Source of the DNA: Caldilineaceae bacterium
GTDB lineage: Bacteria; Chloroflexota; Anaerolineae; Caldilineales; Caldilineaceae
NCBI GenBank assembly: GCA_026645575.1
Contig: JAPKMW010000050.1
Location: forward strand, 10,804-74,803
Length of the DNA stretch: 64,000 nucleotides
Reading direction: 5' to 3'
How positions within the stretch are numbered: position 1 is the first letter of the stretch; each line of letters starts with the position of its first letter. Below are positions 56,064 to 64,000 of this stretch, one piece after another. A program made the translations under genes and the position numbers. The notes beneath the pieces are model-generated. The model worked only from the letters and a program-made list of their open reading frames with translations. It was not told the origin of the DNA and did no database searches.

Positions 56064-56412
56064 CGGTTCATTCCTCCATCACTGTGCATCATACCGGCGA
56101 CTAGCCCTACTATAGAACAGAGCCAGCATAGCGCCAAAAGGATACCAGCGCCAAGTTGGTTGATGCCTGTCAAGATTGTCAGAAAACCATTAACATACCG
56201 ACTTCTTAGTAAATCACAAGACAAAAGTAGCACGATTGTTCAAGCAAGCTGTAATTTCTGGACGTTTTTTCATGAAAATGACAGACTAGAAACCCACTTT
56301 TGGATTGAAAGCCCTCATCTAGAATGTTATACTGGCCTTCACTGACCCGTTTACAGCTATTGTTGGGCAATTGACCGATAGGAAATTGTGTGACGCACCC
56401 ATAGGAAAAAAA
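56064..56412. other. Divergent intergenic region, no gene seen
   Basis: About 350 bp between the sigma-factor fusion and the glycosidase-like gene. AT-rich, no repeat hairpin, no convincing RNA. It should contain both divergent promoters. Confidence 0.5.
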
Positions 56413-59163
56413 ATGAATCCATTGACTATGTTATCGATTTTGTTACTACCCAAAAGGCATCCAGCACAGTGGATGGGCGTCCTTACCACCATCATTCTGC
56501 TGCTGACGGCATTTTTGCTGATCGACTGGCGCCCGGCGACGCTCACCCAGATCACGAACCAACTCTATTATGAAAAGCGCGATCTGGTCTATCAACATAG
56601 CAACTTGGTAACAAGCAAAGTGACGGCCTCTGCCACGGCGATTGAACAAATGTTGGCGGCACCGCCGGTCAAACGCCGCAATAGCACGCCGACCAACGGG
56701 CCGCTACAGATAGCCGCCGCGAATCCGCGCTATTTTGCTGACGCCAGTGGCAAACTTGTTTACTTGACCGGCTCTCACACCTGGGCCAATTTTCAGGACA
56801 ATGGTGGCGCCGACCCGCCGCCACTCTTTGATTACAATCAATACCTCGCCTTTTTACAGGCCAACAACCACAACTTTTTCCGTTTGTGGAGTTGGGAGGG
56901 GTCACGCTGGACCACCGAGACCACCGATCCGAACTACTGGTTTGACCCGCCGCCGCCTTTCCAACGCATGGGGCCAGGGTTGGCGTTGGATGGTAAACCC
57001 AAGTTTGACCTGACCAAGTTAGAACAGCGTTACTTTGATCGGCTCCGGGCGCGGGTTGAAGCCGCGCGCACACAGGGCATCTACGTCTCGATCATGTTGT
57101 TTAACGGCTGGAGTGTCGCCAGCGCCAAGGGCAGCTTTGCCGCCAATAATCCCTGGCCGAGCCACCCCCTGAACGCGGCTAACAATATCAACGGTCTCGA
57201 TGGCGACGCCAATGGTGACAACAGTGGCGAAGAAGTGCATACATTGGCAAACCCGGCCATCATGGCTGTGCAAGAAGCATACATCAAAAAGGTGATTGAT
57301 ACAGTCAATGACCTAGATAATGTCTTGTATGAGATCAGCAATGAAAGCGATAACAGTTCAACGGATTGGCAATATCATCTGATCAATTTCATCAAAGCCT
57401 ACCAGGCGACCAAACCCTATCAACACCCGGTCGGCATGACCGTCGAGTTCCCAAGCGGGGATAACAACAAATTGTTTGACAGCCCGGCTGATTGGATTTC
57501 CCCGAATGGCCCGCTCGATGACCCCATCACTGGTGACGGGCGCAAGGTCATTCTTCATGATACCGACCATCTTTGCGGCATCTGTGGCGACCGCGAGTGG
57601 GTTTGGATGGCCTTTATGCGCGGGCTGAATCCCATTTTTATGGATGGCTACGATGGCGCCGGCTATGGCGTAGGCGGGGCCGGTTTCACCTTTGACGACC
57701 CGACCTGGGTCAGTCTGCGCAAAAATCTCGGCTATACACGCCTGTTTGCCGAGCGGATGAATTTGGCTGCCATGACACCGCAAAATACAGTGGCGTCCAC
57801 CGGCTATGCGTTGGCAAAGCCGAACAGCCCTAATGCCGAATTGCTGGTCTACTTACCGCAAGGTGGGGCCGTGACCGTCAATCTAACGGCTGTCAACGGA
57901 CTATTAACCGTTGAATGGTTCAACCCGGCGACAGGCGTCAGTAGTGACGGCGGGACAGTGGCCGGTGGGGCGGAGCGCCAGTTAACTGCGCCTTTCACCG
58001 GCGATGCAGTTTTATATCTGATACAAAGGGAGGGCAGTGCCACCCAGACGCCAACCGCCGCCAGCGCCAAGACCCCTTCTACTACAGCGACGGCAATAGC
58101 AACCCCTACCCCTTTGCCGACAGCAACCGGCAGCCATACACCAACAGCGACCCACACGCCAGGCCCGGCGCTGCCGACAGGCTGTTGGCCCACCGCTCGT
58201 CCAGCCGGCGCAATTGCCGGGCAACCAGCGCCGGTCTTTTGCACCATTGTCAACAGCGGCCCCGACACCAGTTCACAAAGCACCGACACCTGGCTGGATG
58301 AGTTTGAACATGCCTTGAGTTTTGGCAACTTCACCGGCGCCGCCTATCGCATCTTTGATAACTTAGGTGTCTATAAAAGTATCCATTGGCGTCACGCCAG
58401 CCACTGGATGGTGGACATTGCACCCGATCCACCAGAGCAATCCGGCGCCAATCATGCGATTGGCGGCGCCATGTTACGCCCAGATCGCACCTTTCGCTTT
58501 CAAAACGGCCAGTTGCGCGTGGATACCGAATACGCCGCTGGCGTGCCGGCTTATGATCCGAGCGTCTGGGGTGAGATTATCATCACCACCGGCGATCATC
58601 CCGTGGGCCGCGACAATCCGCAGGGCGAAGCAACGCGCCCCGACGCACTCTATGGCTACGACATGTTTCCCAACCACTGGACGTTGGGCTGCCGCTTGCA
58701 GGCCGATAGCCACACCATCTGTAGTTTGATGAAAAACACAGCAGAGGGCGCCACCACTGGCGGGCGCAGTTGGGAGATCTCCTTCTTTCAGCTTGTCGGC
58801 GATACGGCAATAGGTGGCTATAGCGACGGCGCCTATTATCGCTTTTGTCAGGAAAGCGACCCCGATATGGCCTGTCGCGACCGTTTTCGCCTGGAATTGA
58901 CACGCACGTCGTTAACCATCTATGTCAACGGCGTCAAATATTTTGAGCAGACCGGCTTACCACCCCTGCCTGATGATTTCGTCAATGGGGAGCTTTATAT
59001 CTATCTCGCCTCCATCGTCAATCAGGCTGAGGCGGACACAGTGCGCTTTCATTGGGATCACTTCACAGTCAATAGCGCCGAGCCGCCCTCCGCCGCGCCC
59101 GGGTTTGGCAATCCGGCGCTCTCCAGGCAACTCTACCTGCCCCTTGTCAGGGGGAGCCGTTAG
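56413..59163 (+). CDS. Secreted apiosidase/DUF4038-like glycoside hydrolase with C-terminal lectin-like domain
   Basis: 916 aa from the ATG at 56413 (TAGGA upstream). One N-terminal hydrophobic segment (WMGVLTTIILLLTAFLLID) serves as a signal anchor. The domain from about 100 to 480 resembles apiosidase-like TIM barrels (NPRYFADASGKLVYLTGSHT, ILHDTDHLCGICGDREWVWM), with LYEISNES where a catalytic Glu would be expected. A putative collagen-binding-like beta domain (LVYLPQGGAVTVNLTAVNG) and a Thr/Pro linker lead to a concanavalin-like C-terminal domain (about 620-895). It ends with LYLPLVRGSR, a version of the L-P-L motif of other exoproteins here. It is next to the polysaccharide cluster. Confidence 0.8.
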   Translation: MNPLTMLSILLLPKRHPAQWMGVLTTIILLLTAFLLIDWRPATLTQITNQLYYEKRDLVYQHSNLVTSKVTASATAIEQMLAAPPVKRRNSTPTNGPLQIAAANPRYFADASGKLVYLTGSHTWANFQDNGGADPPPLFDYNQYLAFLQANNHNFFRLWSWEGSRWTTETTDPNYWFDPPPPFQRMGPGLALDGKPKFDLTKLEQRYFDRLRARVEAARTQGIYVSIMLFNGWSVASAKGSFAANNPWPSHPLNAANNINGLDGDANGDNSGEEVHTLANPAIMAVQEAYIKKVIDTVNDLDNVLYEISNESDNSSTDWQYHLINFIKAYQATKPYQHPVGMTVEFPSGDNNKLFDSPADWISPNGPLDDPITGDGRKVILHDTDHLCGICGDREWVWMAFMRGLNPIFMDGYDGAGYGVGGAGFTFDDPTWVSLRKNLGYTRLFAERMNLAAMTPQNTVASTGYALAKPNSPNAELLVYLPQGGAVTVNLTAVNGLLTVEWFNPATGVSSDGGTVAGGAERQLTAPFTGDAVLYLIQREGSATQTPTAASAKTPSTTATAIATPTPLPTATGSHTPTATHTPGPALPTGCWPTARPAGAIAGQPAPVFCTIVNSGPDTSSQSTDTWLDEFEHALSFGNFTGAAYRIFDNLGVYKSIHWRHASHWMVDIAPDPPEQSGANHAIGGAMLRPDRTFRFQNGQLRVDTEYAAGVPAYDPSVWGEIIITTGDHPVGRDNPQGEATRPDALYGYDMFPNHWTLGCRLQADSHTICSLMKNTAEGATTGGRSWEISFFQLVGDTAIGGYSDGAYYRFCQESDPDMACRDRFRLELTRTSLTIYVNGVKYFEQTGLPPLPDDFVNGELYIYLASIVNQAEADTVRFHWDHFTVNSAEPPSAAPGFGNPALSRQLYLPLVRGSR

Positions 59164-59254
59164 ACGAGACCCGAACAGTTGTCAGAAGGCTGTCACCCAA
59201 ATGACGCCTCGTCTATGCTATACTCAGTAGAGCGCAACATAGCGGAGATCACAG

Positions 59255-59296
59255 TAACTTGACCCTGGACTCTGGACTACACGACTACGGACTACT
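59255..59296. repeat. Tandem short repeats upstream of GT2 gene
   Basis: Units GGACTCTGGACTAC and GACTACGGACTAC occur in direct orientation. They are the same unit type as in the thrS leader (6913-6998), here without the complementary arm. Confidence 0.7.
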
Positions 59297-59359
59297 GATA
59301 CTTGGCCCAACGTGGGCATCCGGTTTATCGATCAAACGATGAGTAAAGGAGGAAAGTCC

Positions 59360-60325
59360 ATGGCTGCTCCCAAAGTTAGTATTGGTCTGGCTGTCTACAA
59401 TGGGGATACTTATTTGGCGCAAGCGATTGAGTCGATCCTGACACAGAGCTTTACCGATTATGAATTGATTATTTCTGATAATGCCTCGACTGATCGCACC
59501 GCCGAGATTTGTCACGCCTACGCAGCGCGCGATGCACGTATCCGCTACCAGCGCAACGCCACAAACATTGGCGGCGCCAATAATGAAAATCTGACTTTTA
59601 CCCTAGCGCGCGGGCAATATTTCCGCTGGGCAGCCCACGATGATCTCTGTGCGCCCGAATTGCTGGCCGAGTGCGTGGCGGTACTGGATACGCACCCGGA
59701 GGTTGTTTTATGTACACCCATCATTGTCAAGATCGATGCGCAAGGTAACACCATCGGTCAGTTGGATCGTCAGAAAGCCACGGCGAACGCCCCCCATCTG
59801 CGTCTACGGGATATGGCAAGCATGGATCATTGGTGCGAAGAGAGCTATGGCCTCATCCGCACCGATGTCTTACGGCAGACTCAGTTACAGCGCAATTATA
59901 CGGATTCTGACCGCACCCTGTTGGCCCAGTTGAGTCTTTATGGACAGTTTTATTATATCCCCAAAGCACTCTTCTACAAGCGGGTTCACGCGGCCATGTC
60001 GACCTCTATCTATCCCAAATGGCGGGAGCGTATGGCTTGGTTCAACCCCAACTTCAACCTGGATGAAAATTTGGCCTGTCCACACTGGCTGCAATTTTTG
60101 CATTACTTGGCTGTCATCAGGCATGCCCCCCTTACGCCTGCTGAACGATGGCGCTGCTATCAATATATTTTGGGCCGTTGGCTTTACGTGGAGGGTCACG
60201 GGCGTTCGATGATGTCAGACCTTGTTCTGGCCGGTCTAAAAATACCTAGAATTTTCCTCAAACAGACACGGCAGGCCATGCAACAGTGGCAACCGCAACA
60301 AATTAAGGCTATTCCGAAAAAATAA
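59360..60325 (+). CDS. Glycosyltransferase family 2
   Basis: 321 aa from the ATG at 59360, preceded by AAAGGAGG. GT-A fold: VSIGLAVYNGDTYLAQAIES, IISDNASTDRT, WAAHDD as the metal-binding DxD-like motif, and CEESYGLIRTDVL. It is cytoplasmic, with no membrane helix. It transfers a sugar from a nucleotide donor; likely exopolysaccharide or glycan assembly, given the pyruvyl transferase and GT4 downstream. An unusual fraction of positive charge is present at the C-terminus. Confidence 0.88.
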   Translation: MAAPKVSIGLAVYNGDTYLAQAIESILTQSFTDYELIISDNASTDRTAEICHAYAARDARIRYQRNATNIGGANNENLTFTLARGQYFRWAAHDDLCAPELLAECVAVLDTHPEVVLCTPIIVKIDAQGNTIGQLDRQKATANAPHLRLRDMASMDHWCEESYGLIRTDVLRQTQLQRNYTDSDRTLLAQLSLYGQFYYIPKALFYKRVHAAMSTSIYPKWRERMAWFNPNFNLDENLACPHWLQFLHYLAVIRHAPLTPAERWRCYQYILGRWLYVEGHGRSMMSDLVLAGLKIPRIFLKQTRQAMQQWQPQQIKAIPKK

Positions 60326-60332
60326 TTGCTTG

Positions 60333-60395
60333 GTAGGGGCATCCGCTGGCCGGCGCCCTGGCGCCTAGAAGGCAACCGCAAAGGTACGCCCTTAC
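60333..60395. repeat. Short inverted-repeat element after GT2 gene
   Basis: GTAGGGGC (60333-60340) faces GCCCTTAC (60388-60395), complementary at 7 of 8. The inner GGCGCC repeats add pairing. The purpose is unclear. Confidence 0.4.
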
Positions 60396-60559
60396 AAGTT
60401 ACCTCATTTATTTTTCTGACCGGTCTAAAACGCAACTACTCAGTCTTAGATGTGCGGCACTAGTCACACAATGGGCAGGTTGACAAACTACGCCTGACCA
60501 GTGCCACGCACCTGAGCAGTTAAATTAAAACGAACTATCATTTTACAGAGAATACTCAC

Positions 60560-61864
60560 GTGCAAAATGAAATCAATGGGCAAGCAAGCATCAACCAGAT
60601 TGCACTTTTCGGCTTATTTGGCGTCGGCAACCTAGGTAACGAAGCGACCTTGACAGCCACGCTGTTGCATCTGCGGGCGCACCTGCCGGACGCCGAATTG
60701 TGCTGTATTTGTGTGAACCCAACTGATGTTGCCGCTCGCCATCAGATCAAAGCCATACCGATGAACCGGCTTACGAATTACCGGTGGGGTCAAGTACAGA
60801 ATCGCCTGGTACGTGCGCTCTTACGCGTTCCCCTTGAAATTAGCGAGTGGATTAGAACCTATCAACTGCTCCGGGGAATTGACTTGTTACTTGTTCCGGG
60901 AACCGGCATTCTCGATGATTTTGGCGTCGGCCCTTCACAAATGCCCCTGGATCTCTTTCGCTGGTCACTGCTGGCCAGGGTACGTGGGGTCAAGGTGCGC
61001 TTTATGAGTATCGGCGCCGGCCCGATTCGCCATCCCCTAAGCCGTTGGTTGATGAAAATGGCGGCCAGGTGCGCTGACTACCGCTCGTATCGCGACCAGA
61101 TCTCGAAAACGTTCATGAGCGGTATTGGTTTGAACACACAAGCGGATGCTGTCTATCCTGATTTAGTCTTCAGCCTGCCCCGTCCGGTTAACACCGCTGA
61201 ACAGAAGAGCGAGCAAGCCGGGCGCACCGTCGGCTTGGGTGTTATGACTTATTATGGCTGGCGCAATCAGGCGGGCAGTGGGGAGCAGATTTATCAAGCC
61301 TATCTTACCCAACTCACCCGCTTTGCGCTCTGGTTATTGGAAAAAGGCTATCGCATCCGCTTGCTGATCGGCGAAGTCACTGATCAACAAGCGGTCGCCG
61401 CGTTGCTCACCACGATCGCCGTCGCCGCCGGGCAGGGGTGGGCGGATCAACTCGTTTATGAGCGGATCACCTCTCTCTCCGATCTTCTGCAACAGATCGC
61501 CGCCAGCGATATTGTGGTGGCGACGCGCTTTCACAATGTCGTCGGCGCACTGATGATGAGTAAACCAACCATTTCGCTGGGCTATGCCAAAAAGAATGCA
61601 GCACTGATGACAGAAATGGGCCTCGGCGCCTACTGCCAACATGTTGAGACCTTCGATGTTGACCAACTGATTCAACACTTCACCGATCTGGAAGCCAAAG
61701 CGCCTCAATTTCAGGCCATGATGCAGGAGAAGAATCGCCAATACGCCCAAGCGTTGCAGGAACAATATAGCCAGGTCACCGGCGCAATCGTCAGCCCTGC
61801 CCCCTACAACACTGGTGTTGTCCAGGAAAGTGTCACCAGCGGTATGACCGTTGAATCACGCTAA
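60560..61864 (+). CDS. Polysaccharide pyruvyl transferase family protein
   Basis: 434 aa with a GTG start. FGLFGVGNLGNEATLTATLL at the N-terminus is the family's nucleotide/substrate loop. LLVPGTGILDDFGVGPSQMP and VRFMSIGAGPI follow, and a C-terminal GT-B-like half has ASDIVVATRFHNVVGALMMS and SLGYAKKN. Known members attach pyruvate ketals to sugars of surface polysaccharides using phosphoenolpyruvate. It is in line with GT2 and GT4 genes; the next gene begins 15 bp downstream. Confidence 0.9.
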   Translation: MQNEINGQASINQIALFGLFGVGNLGNEATLTATLLHLRAHLPDAELCCICVNPTDVAARHQIKAIPMNRLTNYRWGQVQNRLVRALLRVPLEISEWIRTYQLLRGIDLLLVPGTGILDDFGVGPSQMPLDLFRWSLLARVRGVKVRFMSIGAGPIRHPLSRWLMKMAARCADYRSYRDQISKTFMSGIGLNTQADAVYPDLVFSLPRPVNTAEQKSEQAGRTVGLGVMTYYGWRNQAGSGEQIYQAYLTQLTRFALWLLEKGYRIRLLIGEVTDQQAVAALLTTIAVAAGQGWADQLVYERITSLSDLLQQIAASDIVVATRFHNVVGALMMSKPTISLGYAKKNAALMTEMGLGAYCQHVETFDVDQLIQHFTDLEAKAPQFQAMMQEKNRQYAQALQEQYSQVTGAIVSPAPYNTGVVQESVTSGMTVESR

Positions 61865-61878
61865 AAGGAAGATTGGTA

Positions 61879-63108
61879 ATGACGCACAGATTTTTCAGTA
61901 TAGCCGCTTGGAAAAATTTTGCCCCGTCCGCCCCTCGGTCGCTGGGGCAGCGGGTTGAACACGCGGGCAAAGCGAGAAACAGATCTTGGCAACAGGAGCC
62001 AAAAGAGCCGACAACCGCGCAAAAAAAAATGCGTGCAACCTTTGTCATGGAGCAACATCTCGGCCATCAAGCCTTTTACCAAAACCTGCGGCGTTCACTC
62101 GCTGTGGTCGCCGGGTTGGAGCCGACTTGGGTTGAGATTACCTACACAAATACCGGCGGCTGGTGGGAAGGGCTGCCACTCTTACCAAGACAGCTACGTG
62201 GCGTCCTCTGTGGAAGACAGCAGGTCATAGCCGGTTTGCGTGGGCAGCCAAACGACCTTGTCTTCTTCAACACCCAGGCGCCGGCGGCGTTGATTGGTCG
62301 GGATCTCAAGGCGCAACCATACATCTTGTGTACTGACATCACCCCCTTGCAGTATGATGCTATGAGCGAACATTATGCTCATCGCCCTGACCGCAACCCG
62401 TTGTTGAAATGGTATAAACATGCCGTCAATTGTCGCCTTTTGCAGGGGGCGGCGCATCTTGTCCCCTGGTCGCACTGGGTGGCCGATTCACTGCTTACCG
62501 ATTACGGTGTGCCGCCGGAACGCATTACGGTCGTGCCGCCTGGGGTGGATCTCAAGCGCTGGCAGCCCGGCCCACCGACAGAGCGCAAGCGACCGATCCA
62601 AATTTTGTTTGTCGGCGGTGACTTTTACCGCAAAGGCGGGGATCTACTCCTCCAGGCGTTTCGCGCCTTGCCACCAGGCGTAGCCGAGTTGCGGCTCGTG
62701 ACCCGCACACAGTTGCCGGCAGAAGCGGGCGTGTATGTACGCAACGATCTACAGCCCAATGCCCCAGAGTTGCTCGCCCTCTACCAGACCAGCGACCTCT
62801 TTGTGCTGCCGACCAGAGCGGAAGCCTTTGGCATTGCCGCTGTGGAGGCCGGCGCGGCTGGGCTGCCCGTCATCGCCAGCAATGTGGGCGGCGTGAGTGA
62901 TATTGTGGTGCATGAGGAGACCGGGTTGCTTATGCCGCCGGACGACGCGCTGGCGCTACAAGCTGCCCTGGCCCAGTTAATTGAACAACCGGCGTGGCGG
63001 CAGCGCTTAGGGCATCAGGCCAGAGCGCGTGTGGAAGAACACTTTGATGCGTACAAAAATGCACTACGTATCCACGCGATTATGGAAGAATGTTTGCGGG
63101 GGAAGTAG
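61879..63108 (+). CDS. Glycosyltransferase family 4
   Basis: 409 aa from the ATG at 61879, with AAAGGAAG upstream; a TTG at 61873 lies closer to that site and is less likely. GT-B fold: LVPWSHWVADSLLTDYG, ITVVPPGVDLKRW, ILFVGGDFYRKGGDLLLQAF, and the donor motif EAFGIAAVEAGAAGLPVIAS with the E-x7-E pattern. The N-terminus has an atypical basic stretch (about residues 10-50) that could be a linker. Last gene of the putative exopolysaccharide group. Confidence 0.9.
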   Translation: MTHRFFSIAAWKNFAPSAPRSLGQRVEHAGKARNRSWQQEPKEPTTAQKKMRATFVMEQHLGHQAFYQNLRRSLAVVAGLEPTWVEITYTNTGGWWEGLPLLPRQLRGVLCGRQQVIAGLRGQPNDLVFFNTQAPAALIGRDLKAQPYILCTDITPLQYDAMSEHYAHRPDRNPLLKWYKHAVNCRLLQGAAHLVPWSHWVADSLLTDYGVPPERITVVPPGVDLKRWQPGPPTERKRPIQILFVGGDFYRKGGDLLLQAFRALPPGVAELRLVTRTQLPAEAGVYVRNDLQPNAPELLALYQTSDLFVLPTRAEAFGIAAVEAGAAGLPVIASNVGGVSDIVVHEETGLLMPPDDALALQAALAQLIEQPAWRQRLGHQARARVEEHFDAYKNALRIHAIMEECLRGK

Positions 63109-63177
63109 AGGTGCGATTCAGATAGTGGGGATCATTCCCAGGGAAAGCATTGATCCGCGTCACCTGAATCCGCGCCC

Positions 63178-63786
63178 CTAGGCCGTCAAGGTTCCCTTTG
63201 TACTCGGCACATCGCCCCGGCGGGGGTCGATCTGGGTGGCGGCATCCAGTGCGCGTGCCAACGCTTTGAATAATCCCTCGATTTTGTGGTGGTCATTGCG
63301 CCCGTAGAATACTTTGGCATGGAGATTCATGCGTGCATGGATCGCCAGGCTTTCAAAGAGATGAAAGAGGAGATCGGTCCCTAGTTGGCCGACTTTGGGC
63401 GTGACAAAATCAGCGTCAAAGACACAGTAGGGCCGGCCTCCCAAATCGACGGCGACTAAGGCGAGCGCTTCATCCATCGGCACAAAGCTATGGGCGGTGC
63501 GCACAACGCCGCGCCGGTCGCCCAGCGCCTGGTCGAGCGCTTTACCCAGACAGATCATCACATCCTCAGCCGTATGGTGGTCATCAATATGAAGATCACC
63601 GTTGGCCTGCACCTTGATGTCAAACAACCCGTGACCGGCAAAGAGGGTTAACATGTGGTCGAGAAAGCCAATGCCGGTATTGACCTCAGCGCGACCGCTG
63701 CCATCCAGGTCAATAGCGACAGTAATCTGCGTCTCCTTGGTCTGCCGCTCAATTTGCCCCTGTCGAATAATTCTTGTCTGTTTCAT
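63178..63786 (-). CDS. hisB: Imidazoleglycerol-phosphate dehydratase
   Basis: 202 aa from the ATG at 63786 (AAGGATAG upstream); the frame is open upstream through the GC-rich palindrome but without homology. It dehydrates imidazole glycerol phosphate to imidazole acetol phosphate in histidine synthesis. The metal-binding histidine motifs are present: [29 protein letters not shown] [17 protein letters not shown], and the C-terminal [18 protein letters not shown]. The length is normal for a monofunctional enzyme; there is no fused HisB phosphatase. No other his gene is in the window. Confidence 0.96.
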   Translation of the reverse strand: MKQTRIIRQGQIERQTKETQITVAIDLDGSGRAEVNTGIGFLDHMLTLFAGHGLFDIKVQANGDLHIDDHHTAEDVMICLGKALDQALGDRRGVVRTAHSFVPMDEALALVAVDLGGRPYCVFDADFVTPKVGQLGTDLLFHLFESLAIHARMNLHAKVFYGRNDHHKIEGLFKALARALDAATQIDPRRGDVPSTKGTLTA

Positions 63787-63818
63787 TGTGTTTTTCACTA
63801 TCCTTCGTCTACCTTTGT

Positions 63819-63870
63819 GGCCCCGGCACGCCCCGTGCGAAGCCCGGTTTACACGGGGCGTGCCGGGGCC
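63819..63870. repeat. Perfect 19-bp GC-rich inverted repeat upstream of hisB
   Basis: Arms 63819-63837 and 63852-63870 are exactly complementary with a 14-nt loop, and no T-run follows on either strand. It lies 33 bp upstream of the hisB start, in its leader or promoter region. Confidence 0.92.
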
Positions 63871-64000
63871 ATTGCACGCCCCGCTTGCGCAGCACAAAAG
63901 TGGTTTATCTCGTCACAGGCCCAGCTAAGTAAAGCCCAGAAAGTCTTTAGACATAAAATTGCATTTTTACTCATGTGAACACAGAATTCTATTTCTAATT
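63871..64000. other. Window end, no gene seen
   Basis: About 130 bp, partly GC-rich then AT-rich, with no coding frame I can support. Confidence 0.5.

Overview
This 64 kb window is bacterial chromosomal DNA. It most likely comes from a filamentous Chloroflexota bacterium of the Caldilineae/Anaerolineae kind. That placement is an inference. It rests on the gene style: STAND/TPR ATPases, AAA-ATPases fused to PD-(D/E)XK nucleases, DUF4230 pairs, giant Rhs proteins, and secreted proteins ending in an L-P-L-[IV] motif. No rRNA, tRNA, CRISPR array or prophage was seen.

Layout. 1-2342: a partial STAND/TPR ATPase read leftward, divergent from an oxidoreductase-kinase pair (2407-4559). 4612-7394: an Rpn-family remnant, then thrS under a T-box riboswitch with a clear promoter. 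7750-10658: two tandem DUF4230 membrane proteins, an acetamidase/formamidase and the frameshifted tail of an alpha/beta hydrolase. 10673-17447: two divergent AAA-ATPase/nuclease genes, a small decayed gene, a candidate small RNA and a second large TPR ATPase. 17975-40356: an exoprotein and Rhs island. It holds a 1632-aa Spherulin4/LRR/clostripain/cohesin/dockerin protein, a 45-aa membrane peptide, a lipoprotein, two giant Rhs/YD-repeat proteins with AT-richer C-terminal tips, a helical orphan, a decayed PIN gene and two further secreted proteins.

40586-49345: central carbon metabolism. An E1alpha-E1beta-E2 2-oxoacid dehydrogenase operon runs leftward, and divergent from it is a two-gene pyruvate:ferredoxin oxidoreductase whose first subunit carries a C-terminal CBS pair. 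49556-54379: OsmC, a Cys/Met-metabolism PLP enzyme, a TauE/SafE permease, a methyltransferase remnant, a short-chain dehydrogenase and a PNPOx-like protein. 54516-56063: an ECF sigma factor fused to a nucleotidyltransferase domain. 56413-63108: a secreted glycoside-hydrolase-like protein and a probable exopolysaccharide cluster (GT2, pyruvyl transferase, GT4). 63178-63786: hisB.

The most unusual feature not explained by genes is a recurrent class of intergenic hairpins. Many of them are built from short directly repeated units; others are unique-sequence palindromes. Each locus uses a different sequence but the same architecture: two nearly perfect complementary arms of about 12-31 bp around a short to moderate loop. 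They sit at gene ends, between genes of one operon, and even inside the thrS T-box leader. Several annotated stop codons fall inside the repeat arms or tandem units.

At least five genes are broken: Rpn, the hydrolase tail, a small frameshifted gene, PIN and a DNA methyltransferase. The window therefore combines stable housekeeping genes with an actively reshuffled accessory background.
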